The notes under the pieces: generated by a model | Told to the model about the DNA's origin: nothing | What the model saw: only the letters and a program-made list of their open reading frames with translations | Databases searched by the model: none | Position numbers and translations under genes: made by a program | Shown here: positions 7,763-14,090 of the stretch, one piece after another | How the letters are laid out: every line of letters begins with the position of its first letter | Position numbering within the stretch: position 1 is the first letter of the stretch | Origin: Anaerolineae bacterium | Lineage (GTDB): Bacteria > Chloroflexota > Anaerolineae > DUEN01 | Assembly: GCA_021159845.1 (NCBI GenBank) | Contig: JAGHDS010000095.1 | Location: 1-15,785, forward strand | Length of the DNA stretch: 15,785 nt | Direction of reading: 5' to 3'

Positions 7763-9157
7763 TCATCCCGCTCGGAAGATCGCCCGATCGATCTTCTCAA
7801 TCTGATAGCCCAGCCCGGGGCCACGCAAGGTATCCGTACGCACCACGCCCCCTCGCCGCGAGAAGATTCCGGGATGAACGGCCGCCTCCGGCTCCGATGT
7901 GGCCGGGAAGTACTGCCGGGAGTTCGCCTCCACCCCCATGAGCGGATGTAGCCGAGCGGCTAACCCCACCGAGTGGATCAGCGCCAGCCCAGGGTTCGTC
8001 AGATCCTGAACCGTGTACGGGATACCCGCAGCCTCCGCTCGGGCGGCCACGAGCAACTCCATGCTGTGGCACTTGCATGTCTTCAGCGCAACGCCCGACC
8101 ACCCCAGCTCCAGCGCCAGGTCCATATCCTCCAACCCCGTCAGGCTCTCATCCACGATCACCGGCTTCAGCGCGGCCAGCTCCCGCATGTCAAACCGATG
8201 GGCCCGCAGATCCCGCTCGGTCGGCTGCTCCACATAAAGCAGCGCATCATACGCCCCAGGCGATGCCTCCTGCAGCCGGTGGAGCAGCTCGACCATGTAG
8301 GCCGGGCTCTCGCACTGCTCGTTGGTATCGACGGACAGGTACAGCTCATCCCGCCCCTGGCTCTCTTGCACCTCCCGCGCCACCCGATAGACCTCCAGCA
8401 CCCGGTTCAGGTCCCACTCCAGATCATTGCCGCGCAGCTTGATCTTCAGACACTTCAGTTGATCTCGCTCGATCCAGCGGTCCAGCGAGTTGGGCAACCC
8501 ATCCCGCGGCGCGTCCGCCGACACCTCCGACTCTCGCAGCTTGTCCAGGCCACCTACCAGATGGAAGACGGGGATCTCCAGCGCGTACTGCGGCCGGATG
8601 AAGTCGGACAGATAGCGGCCGCGAAAGTCCGGTCCCAGGTACGCGCTGAGGTCGTGTGCCATGAACTCCGGCCCGTAGCCCTCGTAGGTCGAGATGCCGT
8701 TGACCACACCGAACGCATCGTGGATGGCGGCGTCCACCGGCGAGGCGGACACCAGCGTTGCCAGGAACGGCAGCGGCTCGGCCAGCGCCATCTCCTGGGA
8801 CACTTCGGCCGCGATGGCCCGCAGGTCATCCTCCAGGGCCAGGAAGATGTCGATGGGGTGGACGAACTCTTTATGCTCGGCCACCCGGCGACAGAATCGT
8901 TCCGTCACCCGGCGCATGGCTTGCTCCCGCTCCGGGTGATCCACCTGGCGCGAGGGAAAGGCCCAGAAATCGGCCAGGAAGATGGCCCCCCAACCGTCGG
9001 CGACTCGGCCGCGCCGGTTCTCGACGCGAGCCCGCACCTGGCAGTAGGTCACCTCCGCCATGACCACCGCGCCGAACTTCAGCGGCTCACGCGCTTTCTC
9101 CCTGGAAAAGAAAGGCTCCACCTCCAACACCCGAATATCGGAATCCTTCCTGTTCAA
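7763..9157 (-). CDS. Enolase-superfamily protein, mandelate racemase / acid-sugar dehydratase-like
   Basis: Predicted to abstract a proton alpha to a carboxylate and eliminate water or racemise an acid sugar, using Mg2+. The capping domain is at residues 1-130, and SPVDAAIHDAFG (139-150) matches the usual conserved helix before the barrel. Barrel motifs are LKIK with Lys238 and Lys240 (general base region), SVDTNEQ with Asp277, YVEQPTERD with Glu310, IVDES with Asp336/Glu337 (third metal ligand) and ALKTCKCHS with Lys359 on the opposite face. Two lysines facing each other suggest a muconate-cycloisomerase-like or MLE-like active site. At 464 residues it is longer than the usual 350-400, with extra sequence around 151-230. 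The start is TTG, which shares bases with the TGA of the preceding gene (overlap TTGA) and follows GAGGAGG by 6 nt. Exact substrate unknown. Confidence 0.9.
   Translation of the reverse strand: MNRKDSDIRVLEVEPFFSREKAREPLKFGAVVMAEVTYCQVRARVENRRGRVADGWGAIFLADFWAFPSRQVDHPEREQAMRRVTERFCRRVAEHKEFVHPIDIFLALEDDLRAIAAEVSQEMALAEPLPFLATLVSASPVDAAIHDAFGVVNGISTYEGYGPEFMAHDLSAYLGPDFRGRYLSDFIRPQYALEIPVFHLVGGLDKLRESEVSADAPRDGLPNSLDRWIERDQLKCLKIKLRGNDLEWDLNRVLEVYRVAREVQESQGRDELYLSVDTNEQCESPAYMVELLHRLQEASPGAYDALLYVEQPTERDLRAHRFDMRELAALKPVIVDESLTGLEDMDLALELGWSGVALKTCKCHSMELLVAARAEAAGIPYTVQDLTNPGLALIHSVGLAARLHPLMGVEANSRQYFPATSEPEAAVHPGIFSRRGGVVRTDTLRGPGLGYQIEKIDRAIFRAG
7775..7796 (-). repeat. 8-bp inverted repeat in the last codons of the enolase-like gene
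   Basis: GAAGATCG (7775-7782) and CGATCTTC (7789-7796) form a perfect 8-bp stem with a 6-nt loop inside the final codons of the minus-strand gene. No T-run follows on the minus strand. It may be a coding coincidence or add to 3'-end stability. Confidence 0.3.
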
Positions 9158-10116
9158 ATGGTCCCTCCTCGATCAATGGCATAGATGAGTTCCATCAACT
9201 CAACGCCATAGGCAAAGTTCGTATCCGGTTGACGCTCCTCCCGGATACATTCGATGAAATGACGGCTCTCCTGAAAATATCCGTAGGTGCGATAGAAGGC
9301 ATCACTCCCAGCCAGCGTGGGGCCATCCAGAACATCCGGCTCCAGAGCCCCGTCGTGATAAATGCGCGCCACCTGCGGCGCCTCAATGTAGGCAGCAATG
9401 CCACGCCCGTGCATCTCGAAGCGCTCCACCCGCGCCCCCGAGGCATAATTGGCGCACAGGACACCACAACCGCCCGCTTCAAAAGAGAAGAGGGCCGTGT
9501 AGCTGTTCGTCGCCTCCGATCCGTAAAGACGCCGCGTGTTGGTCACGAGTCGTTCCACCCGGCCGCCCAGGAATTGGATCGTATCCACAGTGTGGATGAT
9601 ATCCATCCGCAGCCAGCTCTCGGTATCGTAATACGGCCGATCCCCCAAATGGTGCTTGTGAAACTCACCGACGACCAGCGTGGCCTCTCCCCGCTCCAGG
9701 ACGCGACGGCGCGCCTCCATGACGACGGGCGCCCAACGCCGGTTAGTGCCAAACATGGTCAGGCGATCCTCCTCCGCGGCGACGCGGGCCATCTCCCGGG
9801 TATCCTCCAGGCGATACCCCGGCGGCTTCTCCGTGAACACGTGCTTCCCCGCCCGCAGGCAGTCCACAACGATGGGCCGCAGCCCCATCGGGGGCATGAT
9901 GACGTAGACGGCGTCGATGTCCTCACGAGCCAGCATCTCGTGATAATCTGTGTACCACCGGGGAATGCCATAGCGATCGGCCGTCTCCCGCGCCTTCTCA
10001 GGCACCAGATCGCATACGGCTACCAGCCGGACATCATCCATCTCCGACAAAGAGGGGTAATGCACCCGGTTGGCGAACCCACCAGCGCCAATGAAAGCGA
10101 TATTCAGAGCGTCCAT
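9154..10116 (-). CDS. Gfo/Idh/MocA-family NAD(P)-dependent oxidoreductase
   Basis: Oxidises or reduces a carbonyl/hydroxyl of a sugar, inositol or related compound with NAD(P). The start is set at ATG 10116 (320 residues). A GTG at 10131 would add five residues, but the sequence between is the Shine-Dalgarno GAGGAG. The Rossmann fold begins IAFIGAGGFANRVHYPSL (glycines at 10, 12, 13), and the dinucleotide strand ends VAVCD. The family's EKP motif is E96-K97-P98 (TEKPPG). The catalytic block after the Rossmann domain reads WLRMDIIHTVDTIQFLGG, with Asp172, His175 and Asp178 in the places of the usual D..xxH..D. The C-terminal alpha/beta sheet domain is complete (ESRHFIECIREERQPDTNF.YGVELMELIYAI). 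Middle gene of the operon: 11 nt after the dehydrogenase stop and overlapping the enolase-like gene by 4 nt. Confidence 0.92.
   Translation of the reverse strand: MDALNIAFIGAGGFANRVHYPSLSEMDDVRLVAVCDLVPEKARETADRYGIPRWYTDYHEMLAREDIDAVYVIMPPMGLRPIVVDCLRAGKHVFTEKPPGYRLEDTREMARVAAEEDRLTMFGTNRRWAPVVMEARRRVLERGEATLVVGEFHKHHLGDRPYYDTESWLRMDIIHTVDTIQFLGGRVERLVTNTRRLYGSEATNSYTALFSFEAGGCGVLCANYASGARVERFEMHGRGIAAYIEAPQVARIYHDGALEPDVLDGPTLAGSDAFYRTYGYFQESRHFIECIREERQPDTNFAYGVELMELIYAIDRGGTI
9164..9170 (-). promoter_or_regulatory. Ribosome binding site supporting a TTG start
   Basis: On the minus strand GAGGAGG stands 6 nt before TTG 9157. No ATG lies in a suitable place: the CAT codon directly before TTG is in frame but is not a start. 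This supports TTG as the start and stop-start overlap coupling with the upstream gene. Confidence 0.65.
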
Positions 10117-10130
10117 AGGAGATCTCCTCA
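10117..10130 (-). promoter_or_regulatory. Palindromic ribosome binding site of the Gfo/Idh/MocA gene
   Basis: On the minus strand TGAGGAG combines the stop codon of the upstream gene with the Shine-Dalgarno, 7 nt before ATG 10116. The 12 bases AGGAGATCTCCT (10117-10128) are a perfect palindrome, so the Shine-Dalgarno can pair with bases just before the start codon (4-bp stem, 4-nt loop). A regulatory role is only possible, not shown. Confidence 0.5.
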
Positions 10131-11141
10131 CGCCATGATATCCAGCATCTCACGCGTGACCTGATACTGGAGCGGCTCACCGCTAAGAAAGCGCCGGATC
10201 TCCTCGACCACTGTCCGCCCCTGCCGGTGGCGAGCCTGAATCGTGGCGCCAGCGATGTGTGGGGTCAGGAAGACGTTATCCAGCTTCCGAAACGGATGGT
10301 CAGCCGGCAATGGCTCCTGATCAAACACGTCCAGAGCAGCCTGGATACGTCCCGTCCGCAGCTCAGCCAGCAGCGCATCCTGATCGACCAGCCACGATCG
10401 GGCTGTGTTGATGAGCACAGCCCCGTCCTGGAGCAACCCCAACTCCCTGGCACCAATCATATGGTGAGTCTCCTGGGTGGACGGCGCCTGCAACGAGACC
10501 ACGGGGCAACTCTGAAGCAACTCATCTAGCGAGACTTTACGTACGCCCAGCTCCCCCGCTCGCTCCTCGCTGAGATACGGATCGTACACCCACACCTCAG
10601 CCTCCAGGGCGCGCAGCATTCGAATGAAGTTACGACCAGTGTAGCCAGCACCGATCACACCGACACGCATACCCGCCAGCTCCTGCCCCATACCAGCGAG
10701 CTTCGCCTCGTTCCACGAGCCGCCAGCCTTCAGCATCCGATCCAGCTTATGAGCTTTCCGCAGCATAAGCAGGGTGAGCAGCAGGGACATCTCGGCCACG
10801 GCCGGGGCGATGGCTGAGGCGGCGTGGGTGACGGTGATGCCGCGCTCGAACACAGCTGGCGGAAGCATGTGCTTGATGCTCCCGGCCGAGTGGGCGATCA
10901 GGCGCAGCCGATCCGCCGCGGCCAGCACTTCATCGGTGAAGGGGGGCGTCCCCCAGCCGGTAACGACGATGTCGAAGCCAGGAATACGCTCGGCCAGCTC
11001 ATCGGAGGTCAGGTCACGCTCGCTCTCGTGGAAGGTCACGTCTCCCAGCGCACGCAGCGCTTGATCGCTCTCAGGTGTGAAGAGCAGCTCGTACAGGCTG
11101 GGACGCAACAAGACGAGGATCATGGGTGTGCTTTCACACAT
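10128..11141 (-). CDS. D-isomer-specific 2-hydroxyacid dehydrogenase, phosphoglycerate-dehydrogenase-like
   Basis: Interconverts a 2-hydroxyacid and a 2-oxoacid with NAD(H). The start is taken at ATG 11141 (337 residues) because GGGAGGAGG lies 8 nt before it. A GTG at 11183 would put this Shine-Dalgarno inside the gene. The catalytic domain surrounds a Rossmann unit, VGVIGAGYTGRNFIRML (GxGxxG at 164-169), with Asp187 at the end of the second strand (VWVYDPYLS), which suggests NAD rather than NADP. Catalytic residues are Arg248 (INTARSWLVD), Glu276 (LDVFDQEPLP) and His295 (LTPHIAGAT). The usual Gly after the catalytic Arg is Ser here. The ending (V..EIRRFLSGEPLQYQVTREML) is typical. First gene of the minus-strand operon, so the promoter at 11254-11286 probably serves all three genes. 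It is more likely a sugar-acid enzyme than serA, given its neighbours. Confidence 0.92.
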   Translation of the reverse strand: MCESTPMILVLLRPSLYELLFTPESDQALRALGDVTFHESERDLTSDELAERIPGFDIVVTGWGTPPFTDEVLAAADRLRLIAHSAGSIKHMLPPAVFERGITVTHAASAIAPAVAEMSLLLTLLMLRKAHKLDRMLKAGGSWNEAKLAGMGQELAGMRVGVIGAGYTGRNFIRMLRALEAEVWVYDPYLSEERAGELGVRKVSLDELLQSCPVVSLQAPSTQETHHMIGARELGLLQDGAVLINTARSWLVDQDALLAELRTGRIQAALDVFDQEPLPADHPFRKLDNVFLTPHIAGATIQARHRQGRTVVEEIRRFLSGEPLQYQVTREMLDIMA

Positions 11142-11149
11142 CACAGCAG

Positions 11150-11158
11150 CCTCCTCCC
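11150..11158 (-). promoter_or_regulatory. Ribosome binding site setting the start of the hydroxyacid dehydrogenase
   Basis: On the minus strand GGGAGGAGG lies 8 nt before ATG 11141 (5 nt before an in-frame GTG at 11144). It rules against the more upstream GTG at 11183. Confidence 0.7.
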
Positions 11159-11253
11159 TGTCGGTTTGTTGAGGAAGATTCACGCTCTCTTAAGGCTGAC
11201 CCCAAGGACGACAGCCAAGGGCCGCTCGAGAGGTCAAACTTCAAGGCTCGCAC

Positions 11254-11259
11254 ATTATA
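11254..11259 (-). promoter_or_regulatory. Extended -10 promoter of the three-gene dehydrogenase/enolase operon
   Basis: The minus strand reads TGGTATAATG, a full TATAAT (11259 to 11254) with the TGn extension. No good -35 is found 16-18 nt upstream, where the right arm of an inverted repeat lies instead. A TTGTCA at 11297-11292 is 32 nt away, too far for normal spacing. This suggests an extended -10 promoter, perhaps activator- or repressor-controlled. The leader to ATG 11141 would be roughly 105 nt. Confidence 0.6.
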
Positions 11260-11261
11260 CC

Positions 11262-11286
11262 ATACCATGCGGGAAGCGCATGGTAT
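11262..11286. promoter_or_regulatory. 25-bp inverted repeat, probable operator
   Basis: ATACCATGCG (11262-11271) and CGCATGGTAT (11277-11286) are perfect 10-bp arms around the 5-nt spacer GGAAG. The dyad lies 2 bp upstream of the minus-strand TATAAT, covering the spacer and -35 region, which is a natural place for a dimeric regulator. A hairpin role is unlikely because it would lie upstream of the transcription start. No matching regulator gene is adjacent. The LacI-type protein at the window start is one candidate, but LacI operators usually have a central CG and a shorter dyad. Confidence 0.6.
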
Positions 11287-11300
11287 AGCGTTGACAATGG

Positions 11301-11634
11301 GGGGTGTTCTCCTCTCACGCGGCAATCCTGCCATAGGGGTGCTCCTTGTGGACACCCAGGCAAGCAGCCACAGGGGCCGTCCTCTCTATGAAGGTCTGCG
11401 TTAGAATACCGGAAAGCCCTATATGATGCCCAGGGTTTGTTCCTCTAACGTTCTAGCACTCCCGTCGCCATCCGAGGGAAGCATTGAGGAATTCGAAGCC
11501 ATTGTTGGGATGAAGTTCTAAGGATGGGGAGGAGAGGCTGCGGGACACACAACTTCGTGAGACTCGATGTACGAGGATGCAGTGCAGCTAACCCCTTTTA
11601 CCCCAACGGTGAATAGTTACACGGTCAGGGAACT
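11301..11634. other. Gene-poor stretch before the tRNA gene
   Basis: Between the operon start (11141) and the tRNA promoter (11635) lie almost 500 bases, of which 11142-11286 is leader and promoter. In 11301-11634 I see no convincing gene. A 32-codon frame 11423-11521 (plus) has a weak GGAAAG 6 nt before ATG and codes for an acidic, featureless peptide. It is not annotated. A possible stem pairs CCTTGTGG (11343-11350 area) with CCACAGGG shortly downstream, with one G-U pair. No repeat, IS end or tRNA fragment is evident. Confidence 0.5.
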
Positions 11635-11663
11635 TTGTCGAAACGCGCTATTTGTGGTACACT
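11635..11663 (+). promoter_or_regulatory. Promoter of tRNA-Arg
   Basis: TTGTCG (11635-11640), a 17-nt spacer, and TACACT (11658-11663) with the TGG extension just before it. The tRNA 5' end is 10 nt downstream, the distance expected for a transcript starting at or just before the mature end. This is the best-spaced -35/-10 pair in the window. Confidence 0.7.
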
Positions 11664-11672
11664 TTCCATGCT

Positions 11673-11747
11673 GCCCCTGTAGCTCAGTTGGACAGAGCGA
11701 GGGCGTCCTAAGCCCTGTCGTCGGGGGTTCGAGTCCCTCCAGGGGCG
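11673..11747 (+). tRNA. tRNA-Arg, anticodon CCT
   Basis: A full cloverleaf can be drawn. Acceptor GCCCCTG (11673-11679) pairs with CAGGGGC (11740-11746), with discriminator G 11747. D-stem GCTC/GAGC has a 9-nt AGTTGGACA loop. Anticodon stem AGGGC/GCCCT has loop GTCCTAA, so the anticodon is CCT (11707-11709), reading AGG (Arg). The variable loop is 6 nt. T-stem GGGGG/CCCTC (one G-U) carries loop TTCGAGT. No CCA is encoded, so it must be added enzymatically. Position 32 is G, which is less common. Confidence 0.95.
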
Positions 11748-11761
11748 CTTGGTGAGGAGAT

Positions 11762-11796
11762 AAGGGGGCGGGAACGAATCCCGGCCCCCTTTTGTC
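11762..11796 (+). terminator. Rho-independent terminator after tRNA-Arg
   Basis: AAGGGGGCGGGA (11762-11773) pairs with TCCCGGCCCCCTT (11779-11791) with one bulged G and a 5-nt loop (ACGAA). A TTTTGTCTT tract follows from 11790. It is a strong, GC-rich intrinsic terminator 15 nt after the tRNA. It ends about 20 nt before the start of the histidine kinase, so any read-through would transcribe that gene. Confidence 0.9.
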
Positions 11797-11815
11797 TTAC
11801 CAAAGGATGGGAGGG

Positions 11816-14008
11816 ATGCTCCAAACGATTCGTGCATATCTGGCTGCCGATACGGAAAGCATCGCCAACCGGGAGGATCTTCGCCGCCAGCTGACGTCTC
11901 GGCTGGCGCTTTTGTTAACCCTTGGCAGCGGCACGGCCATGTGGCTAACACTCCCGTATAACCCTTTCCCAATAACCCTCTTTGAGTTACTGTGTATCCT
12001 CTTCTTGCTTGGTATCGGCGCGCGGGCGATCGTTTTGAGGTATCCAGCGCTGGCCAGGCAACTTTTGATCTGGGGATCCGCCTTCACGTTATTCGAAAGC
12101 ATGCGAGTATTCTCTGCCTCCTGGTTGCCTTTTCTGAGCCTGATCCTGATCCCCGCCAGTGTCCTGCTCGCTCCGGGCAGCGGGCTCGCAACTGTGGGGA
12201 TGATCGCAGGCGCGGCGGCCTGGTGGACACACATTGGTGTGCGCTCTTATCCTTTATGGGGGTTGCTGGCCGGACAGGCACTGGGTCTAGCCGTTGGGTG
12301 GCTGGGAGCACACACGTTGTATATGGCGCTTCAGTGGGCATGGAACATGCAGCAGCGCGCCGATCGGTTGCTGGAGATATCTCGAGATCACCAGGCAGAG
12401 CTTAGCCGGGCGCTCCGGTCACTGGAGCTGGCCAACGAGATCCAGCGGCGTACACAGCATGAGTTGGCCGTGGCGCGGCGGCAGGCGGAGGAGGCCCGGC
12501 GTATGAAGGAGCAGTTCGCTGCCAACATCAGCCATGAGCTTCGCACTCCGCTTAACCTCATCTTGGGCTTCAGTGAGCTGATGTATCTTTCCCCCGAGAT
12601 ATACGGTGATATGCAGTGGCCCCCGACGCTTCGCCGAGACGTTTATCAGATCTACCGCAGCAGCCGCCACCTGTTGGAGATGATCGATGATATCCTCGAC
12701 CTCTCGCGGTTTGAGATCGTCGGGTTCACCCTGAACAAAGAGCCGACCCCCTTGGAGCCATTGCTACGCGGTGCTGTCGAAATCGCCCGTGATCTCTTCC
12801 GGGGCCGTCCCGTCCGACTCGAGGTGGACATTGAACCGGACCTACCCATCCTGGAGATTGACCGCACGCGCATTCGTCAGGTCCTATTGAATCTTCTGAC
12901 CAACGCTCAGCGTTTCACGGAGGAGGGTGTGGTGCGCGTGGAGGCGAAACGGGTGGACGGGGAGGTCGTCGTCAGCGTCAGCGACACCGGGCCAGGCATC
13001 CCCGCGGACAAGCTGCCGTACATCTTCGATGAGTTCTATCAGGTGGATCATTCCCTGCGTCGTAGCCATAGCGGCGCGGGATTGGGACTGGCGATCTGCA
13101 AGCACTTCGTGCAGGCTCACGATGGGCGGATCTGGGTGAAGAGCCAGGAGGGAGTCGGATCGACGTTCTCTTTCTCCCTGCCCATCACCGGCCAGTACCT
13201 CCCCGCATCCCATCTCCATGTAGAACGTCCGATCGAGCTCCCTTGGTCGGAATCACGGCCTCGCGTTCTGGTACTTGATCCGGATCCCGCGGTGGCTGCC
13301 ATCGTGCGTCGGCATATCGACGGGTTCGACATCATCCAGCTGCCGGACGCTGGACAACTAGAAGAGGCCATCGCACTTCACCATCCGCATATGGTAATAT
13401 GCAACGTATCTCCCAATACGCCCTCAGTGCAGCACTGCGAGACGCGGGCGCCTGTCCCTGTCATCGAGTGCTCTCTGCCCAGCCATGCGTGGTTCTCACG
13501 TGAGCTGGCAGTGGCGGCATCTCTGAGCAAGCCGGTCACTCAACAGCAGCTTCTGGAGACGATCGAACGCCTGGGTGGGGCTCGCGATGTGCTGATCGTG
13601 GATGACGATCGGGGGTTCTGCCAGCTCATCACTCGAATGCTGGAGACGGCGGACAATGGGTTCCACGTCCGCCACGCTTATGATGGGACGGAGGGGATTC
13701 AGGCCATGCGCGCGAGCCGCCCGGACCTCGTCTTTCTGGATCTGGCTATGCCGGGAGCGGATGGGTTCGAATTCCTTGAGGAGATGCGACAGGATGCTCA
13801 GTTGGCGGGTATCCCCGTCGTTCTATTAACCGCAGTGGATTACGCTAGGGATCCGTCGAGGCAAATGGGCACCCGGTTGCTCGTCCATCGGGCCGATGGG
13901 TTACGCCCCACCGAGGTTCTACGTTGCTTGAAAGCGATCTCGGATGTGTTGAAGCCTCGCTATGATGAGCGATCGGTGCCAAAGGAAGTGGGCGGTGCTG
14001 TTGCGTGA
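11816..14008 (+). CDS. Membrane-bound hybrid sensor histidine kinase with two C-terminal receiver domains
   Basis: Autophosphorylating sensor kinase, 730 residues from ATG 11816 (AAGGA 9 nt upstream). A TTG at 11792 and an ATG at 11807 in the same frame have no usable Shine-Dalgarno, and TTG lies in the terminator T-tract. Domains: about six hydrophobic segments (residues 25-175) with no large extracellular loop; a coiled-coil linker (about 180-230); HisKA with FAANISHELRTPLN (His240); HATPase_c with N-box LLNLLTNAQRF (Asn363), DTGPGIP (Asp390), IFDEFYQVD and GAGLGLAICKHF; then two receivers. The first (from about 482) lacks the phospho-acceptor: VICN puts Asn530 where Asp is expected, but keeps a SKP lysine (Lys572). 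The second (from about 591) has VDDD, VFLDLAMP (Asp642) and LLTA, but HRADG replaces the usual KP lysine. Convergent with a response-regulator gene. Signal unknown. Confidence 0.92.
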   Translation: MLQTIRAYLAADTESIANREDLRRQLTSRLALLLTLGSGTAMWLTLPYNPFPITLFELLCILFLLGIGARAIVLRYPALARQLLIWGSAFTLFESMRVFSASWLPFLSLILIPASVLLAPGSGLATVGMIAGAAAWWTHIGVRSYPLWGLLAGQALGLAVGWLGAHTLYMALQWAWNMQQRADRLLEISRDHQAELSRALRSLELANEIQRRTQHELAVARRQAEEARRMKEQFAANISHELRTPLNLILGFSELMYLSPEIYGDMQWPPTLRRDVYQIYRSSRHLLEMIDDILDLSRFEIVGFTLNKEPTPLEPLLRGAVEIARDLFRGRPVRLEVDIEPDLPILEIDRTRIRQVLLNLLTNAQRFTEEGVVRVEAKRVDGEVVVSVSDTGPGIPADKLPYIFDEFYQVDHSLRRSHSGAGLGLAICKHFVQAHDGRIWVKSQEGVGSTFSFSLPITGQYLPASHLHVERPIELPWSESRPRVLVLDPDPAVAAIVRRHIDGFDIIQLPDAGQLEEAIALHHPHMVICNVSPNTPSVQHCETRAPVPVIECSLPSHAWFSRELAVAASLSKPVTQQQLLETIERLGGARDVLIVDDDRGFCQLITRMLETADNGFHVRHAYDGTEGIQAMRASRPDLVFLDLAMPGADGFEFLEEMRQDAQLAGIPVVLLTAVDYARDPSRQMGTRLLVHRADGLRPTEVLRCLKAISDVLKPRYDERSVPKEVGGAVA

Positions 14009-14047
14009 TAAGCGGTGAATAAAATGCAAGGGGCACGAAGAAGTAAA

Positions 14048-14090
14048 CGCTCCCCGCCCCCTCGCTCCCCGCTCCACGCTCCACGCTTTA
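14048..14090. repeat. Heptanucleotide tandem repeat tract between convergent signalling genes
   Basis: Seven-base units: CGCTCCC (14048-14054), a degenerate 8-nt unit (14055-14062), CGCTCCC (14063-14069), CGCTCCA (14070-14076), CGCTCCA (14077-14083) and CGCTTTA (14084-14090). The last unit contains the TAA stop codon (minus strand) of the response-regulator gene. On the plus strand it is almost pure C/T/G with strong pyrimidine skew. Short tandem heptamers of this kind are known between genes of cyanobacteria and some other bacteria. Function here unknown. Confidence 0.6.

Noticed and set aside
7973..9184. 403-codon plus-strand open frame opposite the enolase-like gene
   Set aside because: Its translation is rich in Arg, Gln, His and Leu without any domain, and it mirrors a minus-strand gene with clear catalytic motifs. 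It is an antisense shadow of GC-rich coding sequence.
9229..10164. 311-codon plus-strand open frame opposite the Gfo/Idh/MocA gene
   Set aside because: Same reason: no motifs, no Shine-Dalgarno, and the minus strand codes for a complete oxidoreductase.
11291..11320. Plus-strand TTGACA as a -35 box of a transcript into the gene-poor stretch
   Set aside because: No -10-like hexamer is found 16-18 nt downstream (sequence there is CTCACG).
11567..11755. 62-codon plus-strand open frame
   Set aside because: It runs through the tRNA-Arg gene, which explains the sequence better.
11673..11760. tRNA-Arg as an integration site for a mobile element
   Set aside because: No duplicated tRNA 3' end, integrase, transposase or insertion-sequence end is visible in the window.
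11792..11815. TTG or ATG starts upstream of 11816 for the histidine kinase
   Set aside because: TTG 11792 lies in the terminator T-tract and ATG 11807 directly abuts AAGG, so neither has a usable ribosome binding site.
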